This document shows, piece after piece, positions 1-12,460 of a DNA stretch of 64,000 bases; the first letter of the stretch is position 1, and each line of letters starts with the position of its first letter. The translations under genes and the position numbers were made by a program. Below the pieces are notes generated by a model. That model did no database searches and had not been told where the DNA came from. It was given only the letters and a program-made list of their open reading frames with translations. Source of the stretch: Diospyros lotus (Eukaryota > Streptophyta > Magnoliopsida > Ericales > Ebenaceae); the NCBI RefSeq assembly GCF_014633365.1, contig NC_068340.1, positions 41,688,328 to 41,752,327 on the forward strand. The letters run 5' to 3'.

Positions 1-180
1 ATCCACCACAGCGGAAAGGACTGGGATTTTAAGGCGCTGCCCTGAGAGGAGGTGAACTATGAACTATGAAGCAATCAAGCAATCAAGTCAAGTCCCTGGA
101 CACAGTTTTCAGTCTTCCCTGTTTGTTTGTTTTTGTATTGAGTCTGCTTTTACAGAATCTGTTGGATATTTTTCATTAAA
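1..180 (+). pseudogene. 3' tail of an upstream MCC-family copy
   Basis: The window opens inside the transcribed 3' end of an MCC-family copy. The opening bases, including the GCGGAAAGGACTGGG motif and the repeated GAACTATGAA/GCAATCAAG stretch, match the sequence directly after the stop codon of the intact gene (24560-24670) and a third copy at 46400-46497. No coding sequence of this copy is left in the window. Whether the copy is functional cannot be judged. Confidence 0.6.
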
Positions 181-866
181 AACAAGGAATGTAACACGTG
201 CTATGCACGTGCAAGTTAAGAAATACAATTGATAGTTAAAATTTATAATTTGTTTAGGCAATATTTGTATATGAAGATGAATTTGGATAGTTAAAATTTA
301 ATTGGTTTCATGTTAAATATAAGATATTATGAGTTTAAATCTTAGTCTGACCATAAACCTTTGTTTTTTGAATGAAATAGTCAAAAGAGTACTATTAAAA
401 TATTTTAAATTTAAGAAAAAGATTTAATTTCTTTAAAGATTCAAAAGGGGGTCTACTCTTTGCCTGCATTTTATATCATTTCATTGCCATGTCATAAAAG
501 TTGTCTCTTCAAGTCAATTGGATGAAACTATATATATTCATTTTCCCATTTCAGTTTGATACTATTAGTTAATTTATCGTTTATACTCTACATTTTCTTT
601 CAAATAAAATAGAAATTTACATTTGCATCTCATCCTAAATGACTAAAAATTATAACATTGCTCGATAAAGATTGGAAATGCAATTAAATAGAGCTAAGTC
701 GAGTTTCGCTGATTTTAGTTTCTAAACTCGAGCTCAAGCACTTGTTGTTGAGTGGTGGTGGTAGCTAGCAATAATAGACGATGAATACAGATTATCAAAT
801 AAGGTGAATGGTTGCAAGCAGATGCAGAGACGATGGAAAAAGGGAATGGTTGCAGGTGTTGGTGGG

Positions 867-2327
867 TGTCGAATCCAACAAATAATAAATTCTTACTCCT
901 AAAAATGTAAATTGTGATAGTGATGAATAAGGTCGTATCCACAGAAATTGGTTAGATTTATTCCTTTGAAAAATTAAAATAAATAGAAAAAAATAATTGG
1001 AGGTTTTGAAATTTTAGAATTTAAACAATTTAAAATAAAACAAATGCAGAGATATGAATTAATAGAAAATCAGTTAAGCAAGTATCCAGTTCAAAGTATA
1101 ATCTTAGAATTGATTCGAGGAATTGATCATTGATGCAAAAATAAAATCCTCCATTCTTTCACTAAATTGGTTATGGTTATTAACAAGCTTTAATAACCCA
1201 TCCCTCCTTACTTTGATGATAATCAAGACAAACTTATTGATTATTTCCCTTGTTAATAAATAACCCTACACAAGCTCTTAAGGTTTAATTTATCAACAGC
1301 TTTAATTATTAGAAAGACGACCAATTCTAATCAATGAATACACAAGCTCGATTCATTTAAGGTAGATTATATATCTCCTTAACATAAATTAAAAACCTAT
1401 CCGTAATCAATTATGTTAATTGCCACCAATATTAGAATATCTAAACAATTACGGATTCAAATTTCTAATTGGCAATATATTGTTTTCACAATTATACAAC
1501 GGGCCATTTATATTAATTAATCGAAACAATAATTTCAACAAATATAGAAGATATATAAATAGAGAAAGAATAAGAGAATAATGAAAATTAATTCGATCTC
1601 ACAATTTTTGTAAAATCAAAACTTTGATTATTTTTGAACTGAAATAAGAGTTTAACAATCTATCAAAAATAAAAGAAAACACCTAACGGAGAAAGAAAAG
1701 AATTTGCCGCGTGCGCCACTGTTGTGCTCGTGAATCTTCTGCTCCGTTCTCCTCAATTGCGCCGCTTTGTTGCTTCTCCCTCTCTGCCTTTTGCGCTGCT
1801 TTCATTAATATATATATATATATATGCGTATGCAGTGCCCTTCGTCTTCAACTCCATGAGCCTTGAATTATACAATCACATTGCACATGCGTGGGCCTCC
1901 AATTGAAACATCATATTATTATAATATTCTCACTTTTAATTGCACCTTCAAAGTCACAGCTTCCTGGACTTCAATTTTAACTTCAGCATATGTGGGCCGT
2001 TGATTAAAGTATTATATTTAGTCTTCAATTCAACTCCAATTCTAACTCTAATTCCATGCCTGGTTGCTTCACTTTTGCTCCAATTCGTCATTATCTTTCC
2101 TATAAAATTAATAAATAAAATACATATAAACACATGTAAGAAAATAATAATAAATATGTGAGATTTATTTTTATTTTTTTATTTTTATTTCTTAAATATA
2201 ATTTATTAAACTTTGCCACTAATGTCTTATATATAAAATATTATTATAAACAAGCACTATAAGACCTAAAACATGCTAAATAAACTAAATGTTATGAGAA
2301 TAAAATTATAAAATTATGAGTTTATCA
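867..2327 (+). mobile_element. Probable LTR-type insertion in duplication copy 1
   Basis: This segment is absent from the paralogous position in copy 2 (around 26160). It starts with TGTCGAATCCAACAAATAA and a nearby GTCGTATCCACAG, which resemble the start of a common class of plant LTRs, and ends in GAGTTTATCA. I found no clean target-site duplication (left GTGGG, right AGTGT) and no coding domain. Short reading frames inside look incidental. Confidence 0.5.
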
Positions 2328-2640
2328 AGTGTCATTTCAGTCAAAAAAGATGATTGATCACAGTCTCAAGAAGTCGTTGTCACTAGAAAATATAGATTGT
2401 TGCATACACAGAATAGCATGTCGTCGTCAGAGAAGATGGACGATTGCAATCGTCATTGACTTCTCCTTTCAACCCTAATTTATTGTTGACAACCACCGGT
2501 GAGTCCCCGATATTTCTTCGATGAATTCTTTTTTCTATAACTATTTCTTTTTTATACACACAAATCTATTAGTTTATATTTTGTATACATATAATATATA
2601 TATATATATATATATTGCTGTAGACATATTAAGTATTTTC
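2328..2640 (+). repeat. Resumed duplication A sequence with (TA)n microsatellite
   Basis: Sequence paralogous to 26200-26400 resumes after the insertion. A (TA)n run near 2593-2615 marks the place where Helitron 1 sits in the other copy, so it is the paralogous empty site. No gene is seen. Confidence 0.55.
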
Positions 2641-3109
2641 ATGTTTATGTGCATCAACTTGATAGTGTTGGTTCTGAGTTTGGGTTAAATTGACCTAGCG
2701 TAAAGTTTTTATCATTGAACCCGGACAATCAGATATGAGAGAATGACCCAAATATAGATAAATAATACTAAATATATTCAATTTAATGTTATTATTATAA
2801 TAATTTAAAATTTAATAACTTTATATTAAATAATATATTTAAAAAATTATAAATAAATATATTAAAGTATTTATAAACCAATTTGTTCACAAGTTATTCG
2901 CAAACTTTGAATCGAATATATTTTTTTACGAGTTTTTAATCGAGTCTATTAATATTTATAAATCTCCAATTGAATATGTTCTAGAAATTTAACGAGTTGA
3001 ATCTTACTAAACTCAATTTCGATTCAATTATAAATCAAGTTTCAAAATTAAATTTAATCTCATATTATTTACCTTAATAAATTAATTTAAACGATTTCTA
3101 ATTGAATCG

Positions 3110-3880
3110 AATACCGAAAGCTTCTTTCACTGATACAATAGAAAGGTAGTTGCAAATGATAGGTAGTTGCCGCCTTCTCTATATCTCCTATTTCTTTCTT
3201 TAAATTTAATTTAGTTTCAGCTCCATCTTCATTGAAAAATTACCCTTTCACCTTTTTCAAATCCCAATTCCACAACCTTACTTTCACAAATAATATAAAA
3301 TTAAGCATAAATATTGCATAAAATTAAACTCGTCGAGGTCGAGGTCGAGGTTGCATGTAAGAAGACACTTATTTTATATTCAGTATGAGTTATTCATTAG
3401 GGTTATGTAATATTTCTCAATCTTTAAACTTCTTAGGATAATATAGATGATCCATAGTGCATATTCGAAAAGTTAGGATACCGTGAGACTATGGGTTCAA
3501 ATATATTTTTGTGTGAAATTGCACAATCTTCTATGTAGCCAAAGAGTTAGGCCTCTGAGATTTGTATCGTGAAGAATTTGTTCATTCACCTAAGATTATG
3601 GAGTAAATAGACAGTAAATTTTAAATAATGTAAGATAAGTCTAAGTAAAAAACTATTTATGATCAAAGGATCTCTCGAGTTTTTCACATTATAAAAAAAA
3701 ATATTTTTTAACTTTATAAAATTTTGTGCAATGCTAACATTATTTATGCAAAATGTATTATATATCTCTGCTTCATTAATTCTTTTTCTTTTAAATCTAG
3801 AGACATTTGCAAATTTCTTTAAATTTTAGTTTGAATAAATTTCTTTGGAAATTTTCAAATTTAGTTTCTATGAGTTGTAT
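3110..3880. other. AT-rich intergenic stretch, no gene seen
   Basis: This is low-complexity AT-rich DNA after the end of duplication A. No open frame with codon-like structure, splice pattern or transposon terminus was recognised. Confidence 0.5.
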
Positions 3881-4300
3881 GGTAACTTGAACTTTTTGTA
3901 TGGTAACTTGGCCTTTTTTACTATTTCAGCTTTTTTTTTTATGGTAATTTAAATTTTTTATTATTTTGATTATATCCAGATTTATATTTTCGAGTCAATT
4001 TAACTCTTGTATTTTTATGTATAAAAAAATAAAATGAGATGATAACATATATGTCACACTTTATTCACGTCAAAATATAAAAGTTAAATTGACTTGAAAA
4101 TGTAGATTCAATGGTGTAATTAAAATAATAAAAAGTTCAAATTATTATACGAAAAATACCGTAAAATATAAAGATTAAATTAATTAAAAAATATATTTAA
4201 GAGTGTAATTGAAATAATAAAATTTTTAAATGAACACAAAACAAAAAACATGAAAATATCAAAATAAAAATATAAATTCGACCTCAAAAAATTACTTTAT
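3880..4300. repeat. AT-rich dispersed block, copy 1
   Basis: This block of about 400 bases is rich in TTAAATTGACTTGAAAAT-like motifs. Diverged copies occur at 13790-14250, 15525-15790 and 41700-42130, each close to the 5' side of MCC-family sequence. It may be part of the ancestral duplicated spacer or an old MITE. No terminal repeats were identified. Confidence 0.55.
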
Positions 4301-4435
4301 CATTCACTAGGTTTATGTTCTAAAGATATTATCATGTTCATATATATATATATATATATATCAAAAAGGTGGTCCTAGTATATATCAGAGAGTTCTTTGT
4401 CAATAAGGAGAGTAAATCTAATGAAACACAACATG

Positions 4436-7211
4436 TGTAATATCTCGAAATTTGAAAATAAATAATAATTAGTCAAATTGGTGTTTGAGGACATTATTAA
4501 ATATTTGAAAATTTAAGAGGAAGTATGTATTTATGTGGTTTTGAGGAAAATAAGGAATTTATGGTTGATAATTATTAATTATTGTATTTGTGGGTTTAAA
4601 GGAAATATTAATTTATTCGGATATTTGGAGATTTAAGAAAAATGTTTATTTATGTTATTTTGAGAGAAAAGAATTATTTAATTGGGAGTATTTATGGAAA
4701 TAAGAAAATAAATTAATTTAGTGGATTTTTGGAAATGTCTGGGTGTAAGTGAAAGAAGAAAGAAAAGGAAGTGGGCGAGTGTGCAATTTTCGAAAATGGT
4801 GGGGTTTAAATGAGAATTTCGGAAGTGGCAGGCGATCACCTTAAAAATAATTTGGTGAGGCTATATGTTGAGGGTGGCTGCCAACCCAGCTGGTCGCGTG
4901 CGCAAGGGACCAGCCCGGCGAATGCGGTTTTGAGCCTTGGGGGAAGGGAGCTGTGCGCGGTTTTGGAAATGGCTGATTTTTTAATCAGCCTCAGGCGCCA
5001 AACGGCGCCGTTTTGTTAAGGCGGTGGGGGCAGCGTGGCAGTCTCAGGTTGCGACACGTGGCGGCCTCTTGGCCGCCCATTTCACCTTGCGTTGAAGCAG
5101 CATTTTTGCTGCGATTTTAAGGCCGATTTCGGCCAAATTTGAAGCAGGAACGGAGGAAGAAAAATGGAAGAAGAAGAAGTAGCACGCAGGGCCAATTTTT
5201 GGAAAAATTTGAAGATTAATTGTGGGTTAAATGCGATTTAATTAATCAGGTAAGTAAATAATTATGTATTAAACATTCTCTACGGTTGGAATTTAATTTT
5301 GGGCCCAATTTTATTAATTTTGAGAGTTTAATTTAATTTACAGCGTGTATTAATTTGGTAATATTTAAGCATGGAAACGCTGTAATCAACTTAAGCGAGG
5401 CAAGTTCTCTTCTACCCTCGCGATCTATTTCCATTTGGTGAACCCCTTGTCTTCCCTTAATTCGATTTGATTTTGCGTATTAATTATACGAATTAGGGAT
5501 GTTTTGGTCATGATTTAATTTAAAAGAAATATGAGATTATTGGGATTTTATTTACGAGGTGTCTATGTGGGATTTATATGGCTAAATTAATTATATTATA
5601 CGGTTAGATTTAATTAATTTGAGCCTCGGGTTTTATTAATCGCTATTAAACATTTTTAAACGTTTTACTTCGCAGCGGGAATGCAAGAAATGGAGGAAAC
5701 GGTCGTGTAAAGGCAAGCTCTTAACCCTCTCTTCCTAATCTTTAATTCCCGTAAAAGACCCCGTGATTTCCTGTATATTATCACCTCCCTTACTTTAATT
5801 CAGCACCTAGCCTTATTTGTTGAATTATTATTCATTGGGTTTAATTTAAATTAAATCCAGAACTTCTAGAGTTTTATTTGTTGTGAGTTTACGGGGGTTT
5901 GTATCGCCCCAATTCCTTTGGGAATGATGCTGAACCAGTTTGGGAACTAGGTTTCTAGACATGCGGGTTTATGTACGATTTTATCGGGTTTATTTACAGC
6001 TTTCTCGGATTTATTTATGGTACGGTTAGAGCTATCGAGCAATAGGGCAGGGGTCGGTTGTTGGTGATGTTGGGGTAGACTATTGTACGGCCCTGAAGTA
6101 GACCGTCGGGTGGACACTCCTTATCACTGGCCATTGACCGGTGCCGGGCACTGCTGATTAGCTCTGCCAGTATGTGATTTACTGCACGTTTAGATTTATT
6201 ATATTGTTGTCCATGATTTGATATGCACATGGGTACGGGTTGCATATTGAGATATTCATTTACTGAGTGTGCTTGGACACGGGCATGCTAGCTTGGTTAG
6301 GTTGCATTCAGCACGGGCATATGCATCGTGTGTGGTTTACTATGTGGGCGGAGCATGGCCTGATGCCTGGATGTATGGGCGCCTTGTATCATGTTGATGC
6401 TCATTACGCCATTGCATTTTATATGCATTGCATGGTTATTGGTAGTGATTTGTTTTTGGACGGGAGTACCGTTCCGAGGGAGCCTCTAGCTCGGCTGTCG
6501 GGAGTACCGACAGGGATACGGGTGTCGGGAGTACGACATGGACGGGTGACGGGAGTACCGACCCGGGATGGCACACGTAGAATGCTGGAGGTATTTGTTA
6601 CCGTCCAGGGCAGCAACAGGTTGGTATGGGACTTGGGTGCCAGGTGTCTTATGTGGGCCCCAAGGATCGGTATATGCTTTTATTATACTATACTATTATG
6701 TTGTAGCGTCTCATGGCTTGTGTGTACCTGGGGGTTTATTCTGGGGAGAGATTTCTGGTTTTGTATAGCCTTCAGCCTTTCTTTCCTTATGCTTGCTGAG
6801 TCTCTTGACTCACCTTGTTTTTCCATCATTCCAGGTAATGTCAGCGTGGCCATGGCAAGGGAGTTAGCTTTTGGTGGTAGAGTTTGTATGGTGTACAGGC
6901 AGTCCCGTCAATCCCTGTCAACTCTGATGGTTGAGTAGGGTTTACTCTATTATTTTGTATTGTGCCAGGTCTTTTCTCGAGTCTCGTGTATGTCGGCACA
7001 GGAGTCTGTGTTTATTTATTTCTCTTGTGACTGCTGTGTTAGCGGGGTACCCGTAGTGTATGCATGTGTTTTGTTTTGCTTTTGTTGTCCTTATTTTCGT
7101 ATATGCATGTCAGGGTGGTTTTTGTCTCGTGGTTCATTCTTTTCTCCTCCCGTAGGCACTCCCGTTCGGGTAGTCCTGGTGGTTGAGGATATCCGGGCAG
7201 GGGTACTTACA
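4436..7211 (+). mobile_element. Solo LTR, probably Ty3/gypsy type, TSD ACATG
   Basis: The element begins TGTAATATCTCG and ends GGGGTACTTACA. It is flanked by a perfect 5-bp duplication ACATG (4431-4435 and 7212-7216). The uninterrupted target is preserved in a paralogous flank near 36690-36705, where AATGAAACACAACATG runs straight on into GCGTAGTTG. There is no primer-binding site, polypurine tract, gag or pol, so it is a solo LTR, long at about 2.8 kb. Near 6450-6570 it carries four variants of the motif GGGAGTACCG. The reading frames inside it do not resemble proteins. Confidence 0.85.
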
Positions 7212-7216
7212 ACATG

Positions 7217-7815
7217 CGTCCCGTTGTTCATACGAGCAGACATTTCTTTTTTCACAAGTGTGCTGACTTGAGCTCTTTTATTGACTTTTGTCTTTTCTAT
7301 GTACAAGATTCATCAAATAAACATGATGAAGATCCATTGATAAATCTTTTTCTGGGTTATTTGTGATAATACATGATCTGTTAATTTACAGAGTTGGGGG
7401 TTAGAAGTTGCATATATAGATATATAGATCATAGAGGCTACTGTTCTTGTCTCATTTGCAACTGCAACTATAGATACTCAGTGTGAGAAGGTTGTCCAAT
7501 CGCTTCTTTGTATTTTAATGAATGTGATAATTGTTTGATTAATTAGATTTAACAGTACCAGTTTGCTAATGCAAGGTCCATAATTTAGCTTTTTAATTCT
7601 TTTTTGGAGTTGATTGTTATTAGCCTCGTTTGAGCTTCTGTTCATGATTAGGTTTTCTTGATCTTGAGATGTTCTTGACCATACTCGACCATGAATTTAT
7701 CCAGTACTTACTCGACCTACAAAAAGATGATGGGATTCTATTTATATGTTATCTAATAATTAAATTAATCATGAGTCTTGGAATAAAGTGCTGTAATAAC
7801 GGTGCAATCTATTCA
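7217..7815 (+). other. MCC-family upstream flank, copy B1
   Basis: This stretch is collinear with 36706-37315, and less closely with 40600-40990. It includes GACTTGAGCTC, TTTTTCTGGGTTATTTG and the CTTGAGATGTTC stretch. With 4371-4435 it forms the flank that precedes an MCC pseudogene. It holds no clear open coding region. Two weak exon-like pieces ending near TTTACAG are possible but unproven. Confidence 0.55.
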
Positions 7816-7820
7816 ATACC

Positions 7821-10800
7821 TGTTGTAGCTTGAAAATTACGACAATAGAATTTGTAATGCGAGAAAGTTGGAGCCGAGTCAGAGCAAGGTGGATAGTTGA
7901 CAAGAGTCTGCTGGTGAAAATAGGCGTTGGGTAGCTCCAGTTCGCGATACCCTTGTCGGGGTCGTAGATGGTCTCTTGAGGGCACCTTCAGTATCACTCG
8001 AGATTAGTCTCCTGTGTGCTTTGGGCATATCTGCGCTCACGTGAACAAGTTAGAAGGCATGCGGGGATTCCTCACCAACATATGTCCTCTGATGCTTAAG
8101 TTAGTACAAGTAAGAAAAAAGAGTAATAGACGAGTAAAGTGATATCATTGAATACAGAGTTGTTATACCTTTCCTGGCGAGAAATGATCAATCTCGGTGC
8201 TGTTACAGGGAGTTCGACATAGACCTGTATGTTAGTAGCAATCAGACTGGTTTGAGAAGAATCCCCCTCGGAGGGTTGGTCAACCTAGGGGGCCCTCCTG
8301 GAGAAGATGGGCCTTACAGCGGGTTACCGAAGCAAGGTATTGGCCTCTAAGGGACCTATCCAGGCGCAGCTCCAGGCTTAGTAGGAGAATACCTTAAGAC
8401 ACTGTCTATTTAATCGTATGAATGACTCATGAGGTACCATTATATATGTGACCTTCGTATGTGCATAATGGGGGCTTACTAGTATGAATTACATGGATAA
8501 TGTTACACGAACGTAAACTTGGATCAAAAGTTGGACCACTCTAAATTCTCGCGATATTTTGACATCAAAATATCGTGAGAACTTGACATTAATTTTCATC
8601 TTTGTCGTTCATTTTCAAACCCGCACTCTCTCTCAAACCCACTCTATCTCTTCTTCACTTTCTCTCAAAACCACCATCTCTCAAACCCACTCTATCTCTC
8701 TCCTACTCACTCTGTCTCAAAACCACCATCTTTCAAACTCACTCTATCTCTCCCCTACTCTTTCTCTCAAACCCACCTCTATTGGTTGTAGCGTCCCCCA
8801 TCGCCCCACCCTTGCCTCGCCATCGCGACAAGCACCGCTGTCGCCCTCCATCCAATCGAGCATGGTCCGCTGTCGCCCCCCGCTGCGAGCACCATCCTCT
8901 GTTTCCCTTCTCTCTGCTGGTCGCACCGCCTCACCCTCACCTATCGTCGCCCCTCTCTCCATCGTGAATAACCGTCTACAATCACCACAACGCCGCTCGA
9001 ATGGCCATCGCCGGCCCCTTATCGCTGCTCGAACAGCCACCCGCTGCTGTTGTCTGCGCCCACATACATTTATATATTTTTCTTTTTTTCTGCTTTAGTT
9101 TTTATATTTGCTTGGTTTTTTTTTTTTTTTTGATGTGCTGTTGCTGATGATGATTTAGTTGTAAAAATGAAAAATTAAGAATATGTTTTTTTATTTGATT
9201 GTGTGAGGTTTTGACTTATAGATTCTGGAGGGTAGACTGTTTTGTGTATGAAGTTGGCACTACAAGAGAAACTGGTAGTGTGTATAAGTGTTTTATATAT
9301 GGTTTTGTTTTCATTTTTATAGGCTGTTGTCTTAGTTCATACATCATAAATTCTTGTCATTTCTATGGAGATAACAGAGTTTTAAAGTTGTGATTTATAT
9401 TTTGTTGAAATTTCTTTTAAAAATAGTAGGAACTAATCAAATAATAATACCTGGATCAAGTCAACAAAATCCCTAATTTTTATTGGCATGTGGATAAACA
9501 ATCAAATTCAAGGGTGTCAAGACAAATAATGAAAGAATGAATTGATTAAGACTATTGGGACGAAAGCAGAGTTTCCAGTGTGTTACATCACATTTATAGA
9601 CTATGAAGTTTCAAGTATGAAATAAAGTTTGAAATTGAATTTATTTAAAAAAATTTAGTAACGGATTTGAGTTGGCTAAACGGCTTATTTGCAACACGAT
9701 AGTAAATAAAGGTTACATGTATGTAAGGAAAACCTTTTTTTTTATCCTCACAAAGTGGAGCTTCCTTCTCCCTGTATGTTGTAAAAATTTTTGCTTGCCT
9801 GCATTGGCTCAAGGTGAGCTGAATGTGAAATACAACTAAAGTTGATTATAGTTGGGAACAGAGGCATTACTGAAGCAAGAAGATGCTGAAAAGTTTTAGA
9901 TTTATTTTTGTGATTATGCTGGATAGTAAGTAACGGATTAGAATGATTTCTTTGGGCAAGGGGGATTGGAATTGGACAATCTTAACATGAAAAATTAATT
10001 ATATTACATAAATTTTACAATATAAAATTAATTATATAAATTTGAAAAAAAATTCAAGAACTAAATTTACACTCAAATAACAAATTTTTCATTTTCAAAA
10101 TTACAAAAACTAAAATCATCATCTGTTCTTAATTTTCCACTTTCACAACCAAATTATATCATCATCAGATAAAAAAAATAACAGAAGAAAATAAAAAAGT
10201 TAAAGCAAAAAAAATAAAAAGATATAAATATATAAATGTATGTGGGGGGGGGGGGGGAACTTGATAGAGGTAGATGATGGCGGTGGGTAGGGGTGGAGGG
10301 TTTTTGTGGGTGACGGAAGGGGTGGGGAGGGTGAAGGCGGTGCTGGGCAAGCGGTTGGTGGGGGTGTGACGAGGGGTGACGACGATAGCGGGCTATGTTC
10401 GCGAGGGAGACGGATGTCAGAGCAGGGGGGTCGATAGTGGGCAGTGCTTGTAGTGTTGGCAGATGAGACGACAGGGGATGACGGTGGCGCCATCCTTGAG
10501 AAACGACGGTGCGAGTAATAGTGAAGGGGTGATGGTGATGGCGGTGCGAGAGCAATGTGGGGGGCGAACACTTCAACCTATGGGAGTGGATTTGAGAGAC
10601 AGTGGGGGAGAGAGATGATGGTTTTGAGTGAGAGAGAGAGTGAAAGTGAAAGAGAGAATGAGAGGTGAGAGTGAAAGAAGTGGGTTTGAGAGGGTAGTTT
10701 TGAGAGAGATTGAGAGGTGAGGGTAAAATTTTATTAAGGGTTAATATGGTAATTTTAATAGAATTATTTAATTTTCTATTCACCTTTAGCTTCGTGTAGC

Positions 10801-12083
10801 ATTATCCGAATTACATTTGATAGCTATGCGGAGACAAGACAATAAATGGGGCCCACTAGGCCCTTGGAGACATACTTTATAAGCGCCTTGGAAAATTAAT
10901 AACAAACCCTACCCATAAAGTCATTTCTCTTACCACCACGTGAATACATGCTATATATATATATATATATACACTATAATGGCACGTGAATACATGCTAT
11001 ATATATATATATATACACTATAATGGCAGGCCATGTGGATGCTAAATCATTGGGTAGGTCTCACTAAGCATATGGAAGACCATTACCTTATGTAAGCTCA
11101 CTCGAAATATTTTTTTAGATTACACGTTATCATTTGCGTTCCTATTAAATTCGTCTCAGAGTCATTACGAAAGAAGTAAATTAGGAATGTGTCTAGGCGA
11201 TTAGAATTTTTTTTTTTTTGAAGTCTATGAGCATATATATACATAGGTTCTCTGGTCGCCTATTAACTCACACACATATATATACATACATATATATATA
11301 CTTTGCACATAGAGATGGAGAGGGAGAAGGAGAGAAATAGAGAGAGTTGAAAGCAGCTTTTTTCAAGAGACCTCAAAGAGCACCTCGTCGAGAGGTCTCG
11401 AGTAAAAGCTTCTATAAAGACCACGGCAAAAGGTCTTTACATGAGACCTAGCCATTAGGGAGGCTCGCTGAGGGAAGGTTTCGTCGAGAGGGGGTCTTCT
11501 AAGAACAAATGCAGTTGCTTACCGAAAGGCTTGTAGCCGCCGTCGAGAGTCATCGAGAAATTGCAGCCATGGCCGAGGAGCATGCTATTCTTTTTCGAGA
11601 GATTATTGCGGGAAGAGAAGGCTCTCTCTGAGAGACTTTGGCCGTCTTGCCAAGATGAGGGTTAAGGCAGCCAAAAGGCGTGCGACTCTTCCTAAGAGAA
11701 CTTCCATGGCTGTCGAGAGGCGACTTTGCCTTGCCAAGAGAAGCTGCCGAGAGTCGGTCTTCTTACTAAGTTGGGAAATCCTTTCTGAGAGAGGAAGATC
11801 TCTCTCGGAGAGACCTTACAGGGAGAGAGCTTCCAGAAAATGCCATTACCCATTGCCTTTGTCTTCTTCTTCTTCCTTTTATAGCCCCTTTTGCCTTGGA
11901 CCCTTTTACCCCTCAAACTTAGCATATTCATTCTTTTGCCATTATCTTGGTTCTTTGGTTATTTGACTGTGTTTTTTTCTTGGGAAATGTGTCTCGACTC
12001 AGGACCACTTTTGGGATTGGCTCACCTAGGTCTATTAACCAAAATACCCTTAGGTGGACGCTCGGGAATTTTATGGCACAACA
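7821..12083 (+). mobile_element. Solo LTR (family D) with nested Mutator-like element
   Basis: The segment starts TGTTGTAGCTTG and ends GGCACAACA, giving the TGTTGT/ACAACA inverted ends of an LTR. It is flanked by ATACC (7816-7820) and ATATC (12084-12088), a 5-bp duplication with one change. The empty paralogous site is near 37315, where TTTAATATCTTACTC is continuous. Without the nested element at 8495-10807 (plus its target duplication) the LTR is about 1.9 kb. A second, heavily rearranged copy occupies 50641-63721. Many GAGAG/CGAGAGGTCT motifs lie at 11380-11830. No internal retrotransposon region was found. Confidence 0.7.
8495..10807. mobile_element. Non-autonomous Mutator-like element, long TIRs, 9-bp TSD
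   Basis: Both ends carry the inverted motif GGATAATGYTACACGAA, and the flanks hold a perfect 9-bp duplication GAATTACAT (8486-8494 and 10808-10816). The terminal inverted repeats are long, roughly 600 bases: 8540-9160 (CTCTCTCAAACCCAC-rich, then a C-rich block, then ACATACATTTATATATTT and TTTAGTTGTAAAAATGAAAA) is mirrored at 10780-10110 on the other strand. The middle has no transposase. The serine/proline-rich frames in the TIRs come from CT-rich sequence and are not believed to be genes. A run of about 15 G lies at 10243-10257. Further copies occur at 51059-60862. Confidence 0.85.
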
Positions 12084-12460
12084 ATATCTTATTCTTGAAA
12101 TTCATGACTTCGTATAGGTGCACTATAAAGTTGGCAAAAGACGACAAGCATGCCATGTGAGAATTGGATTCAAGTATGATAAGTGATTATGATCATCTTA
12201 TTTAAACGATTGAATTTAAGACTAGTGGTAGTTTTCAATGAACGGTGTACCTAGACTTGGACCCAATCTTTCGAGTTGAATCTTTTGTTTAAAGTGGGTA
12301 TACCCCCAAGTTAGATGTTGGGTCTGAACGTGAAAATACCTTAGCCTTGACCTAAGTACGAGAGATCACTAACCATATGTCGTTCTTAGGGCCCTCCTCA
12401 GATAGGGCATTTTCATAATTTTGATTAAAATTAGGATACCTCGTGTTCAAGGGCTCATGC
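12084..12460 (+). other. MCC pseudogene upstream flank resumed
   Basis: This is the continuation of flank B1 after the LTR. It matches 37340-37700 (CACTATAAAGTTGGC, GAATTTAAGACTAGTGGTAGTT, GTATACCCCCAAGTTA) and the last bases of the window (63722-64000). It is probably old intron or flank of the pseudogene that follows. No coding function is seen. Confidence 0.6.

Larger units (their letters stand above)
1..3110 (+). repeat. Segmental duplication A, copy 1
   Basis: This stretch aligns collinearly by eye with 24560-32330. Shared landmarks are the AACACGTGCTATGCACGTG motif at 195 and 25520, a block near 700-860 against 25990-26160, and an AT-rich block at 2640-3110 against 28800-29146 plus 32164-32330. 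The second copy is longer because it holds two Helitrons and a MITE. Copy 1 has its own insertion at 867-2327. The unit lies directly downstream of an MCC gene end both times, so the gene and its 3' flank were duplicated together. Confidence 0.8.

Noticed and set aside
6267..6938. 223-codon open frame on the plus strand
   Set aside because: It is inside the solo LTR at 4436-7211, has a mixed Cys/Trp/Met-rich composition and no domain pattern. It is likely chance openness of a GC-rich LTR.
8559..9098. Serine/proline-rich open frames on both strands
   Set aside because: They lie in the CT-rich long TIR of the Mutator-like element, and the same sequence recurs in several copies with frame-changing indels. 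Similar frames at 10154-10783, 51083-51472, 53549-53803, 55426-56077 and 60225-60650 have the same origin.
10243..10257. Long G-runs (also 54325-54337) as possible functional quadruplexes
   Set aside because: Homopolymer runs of this length are often uncertain in sequencing; without read support no function is claimed.
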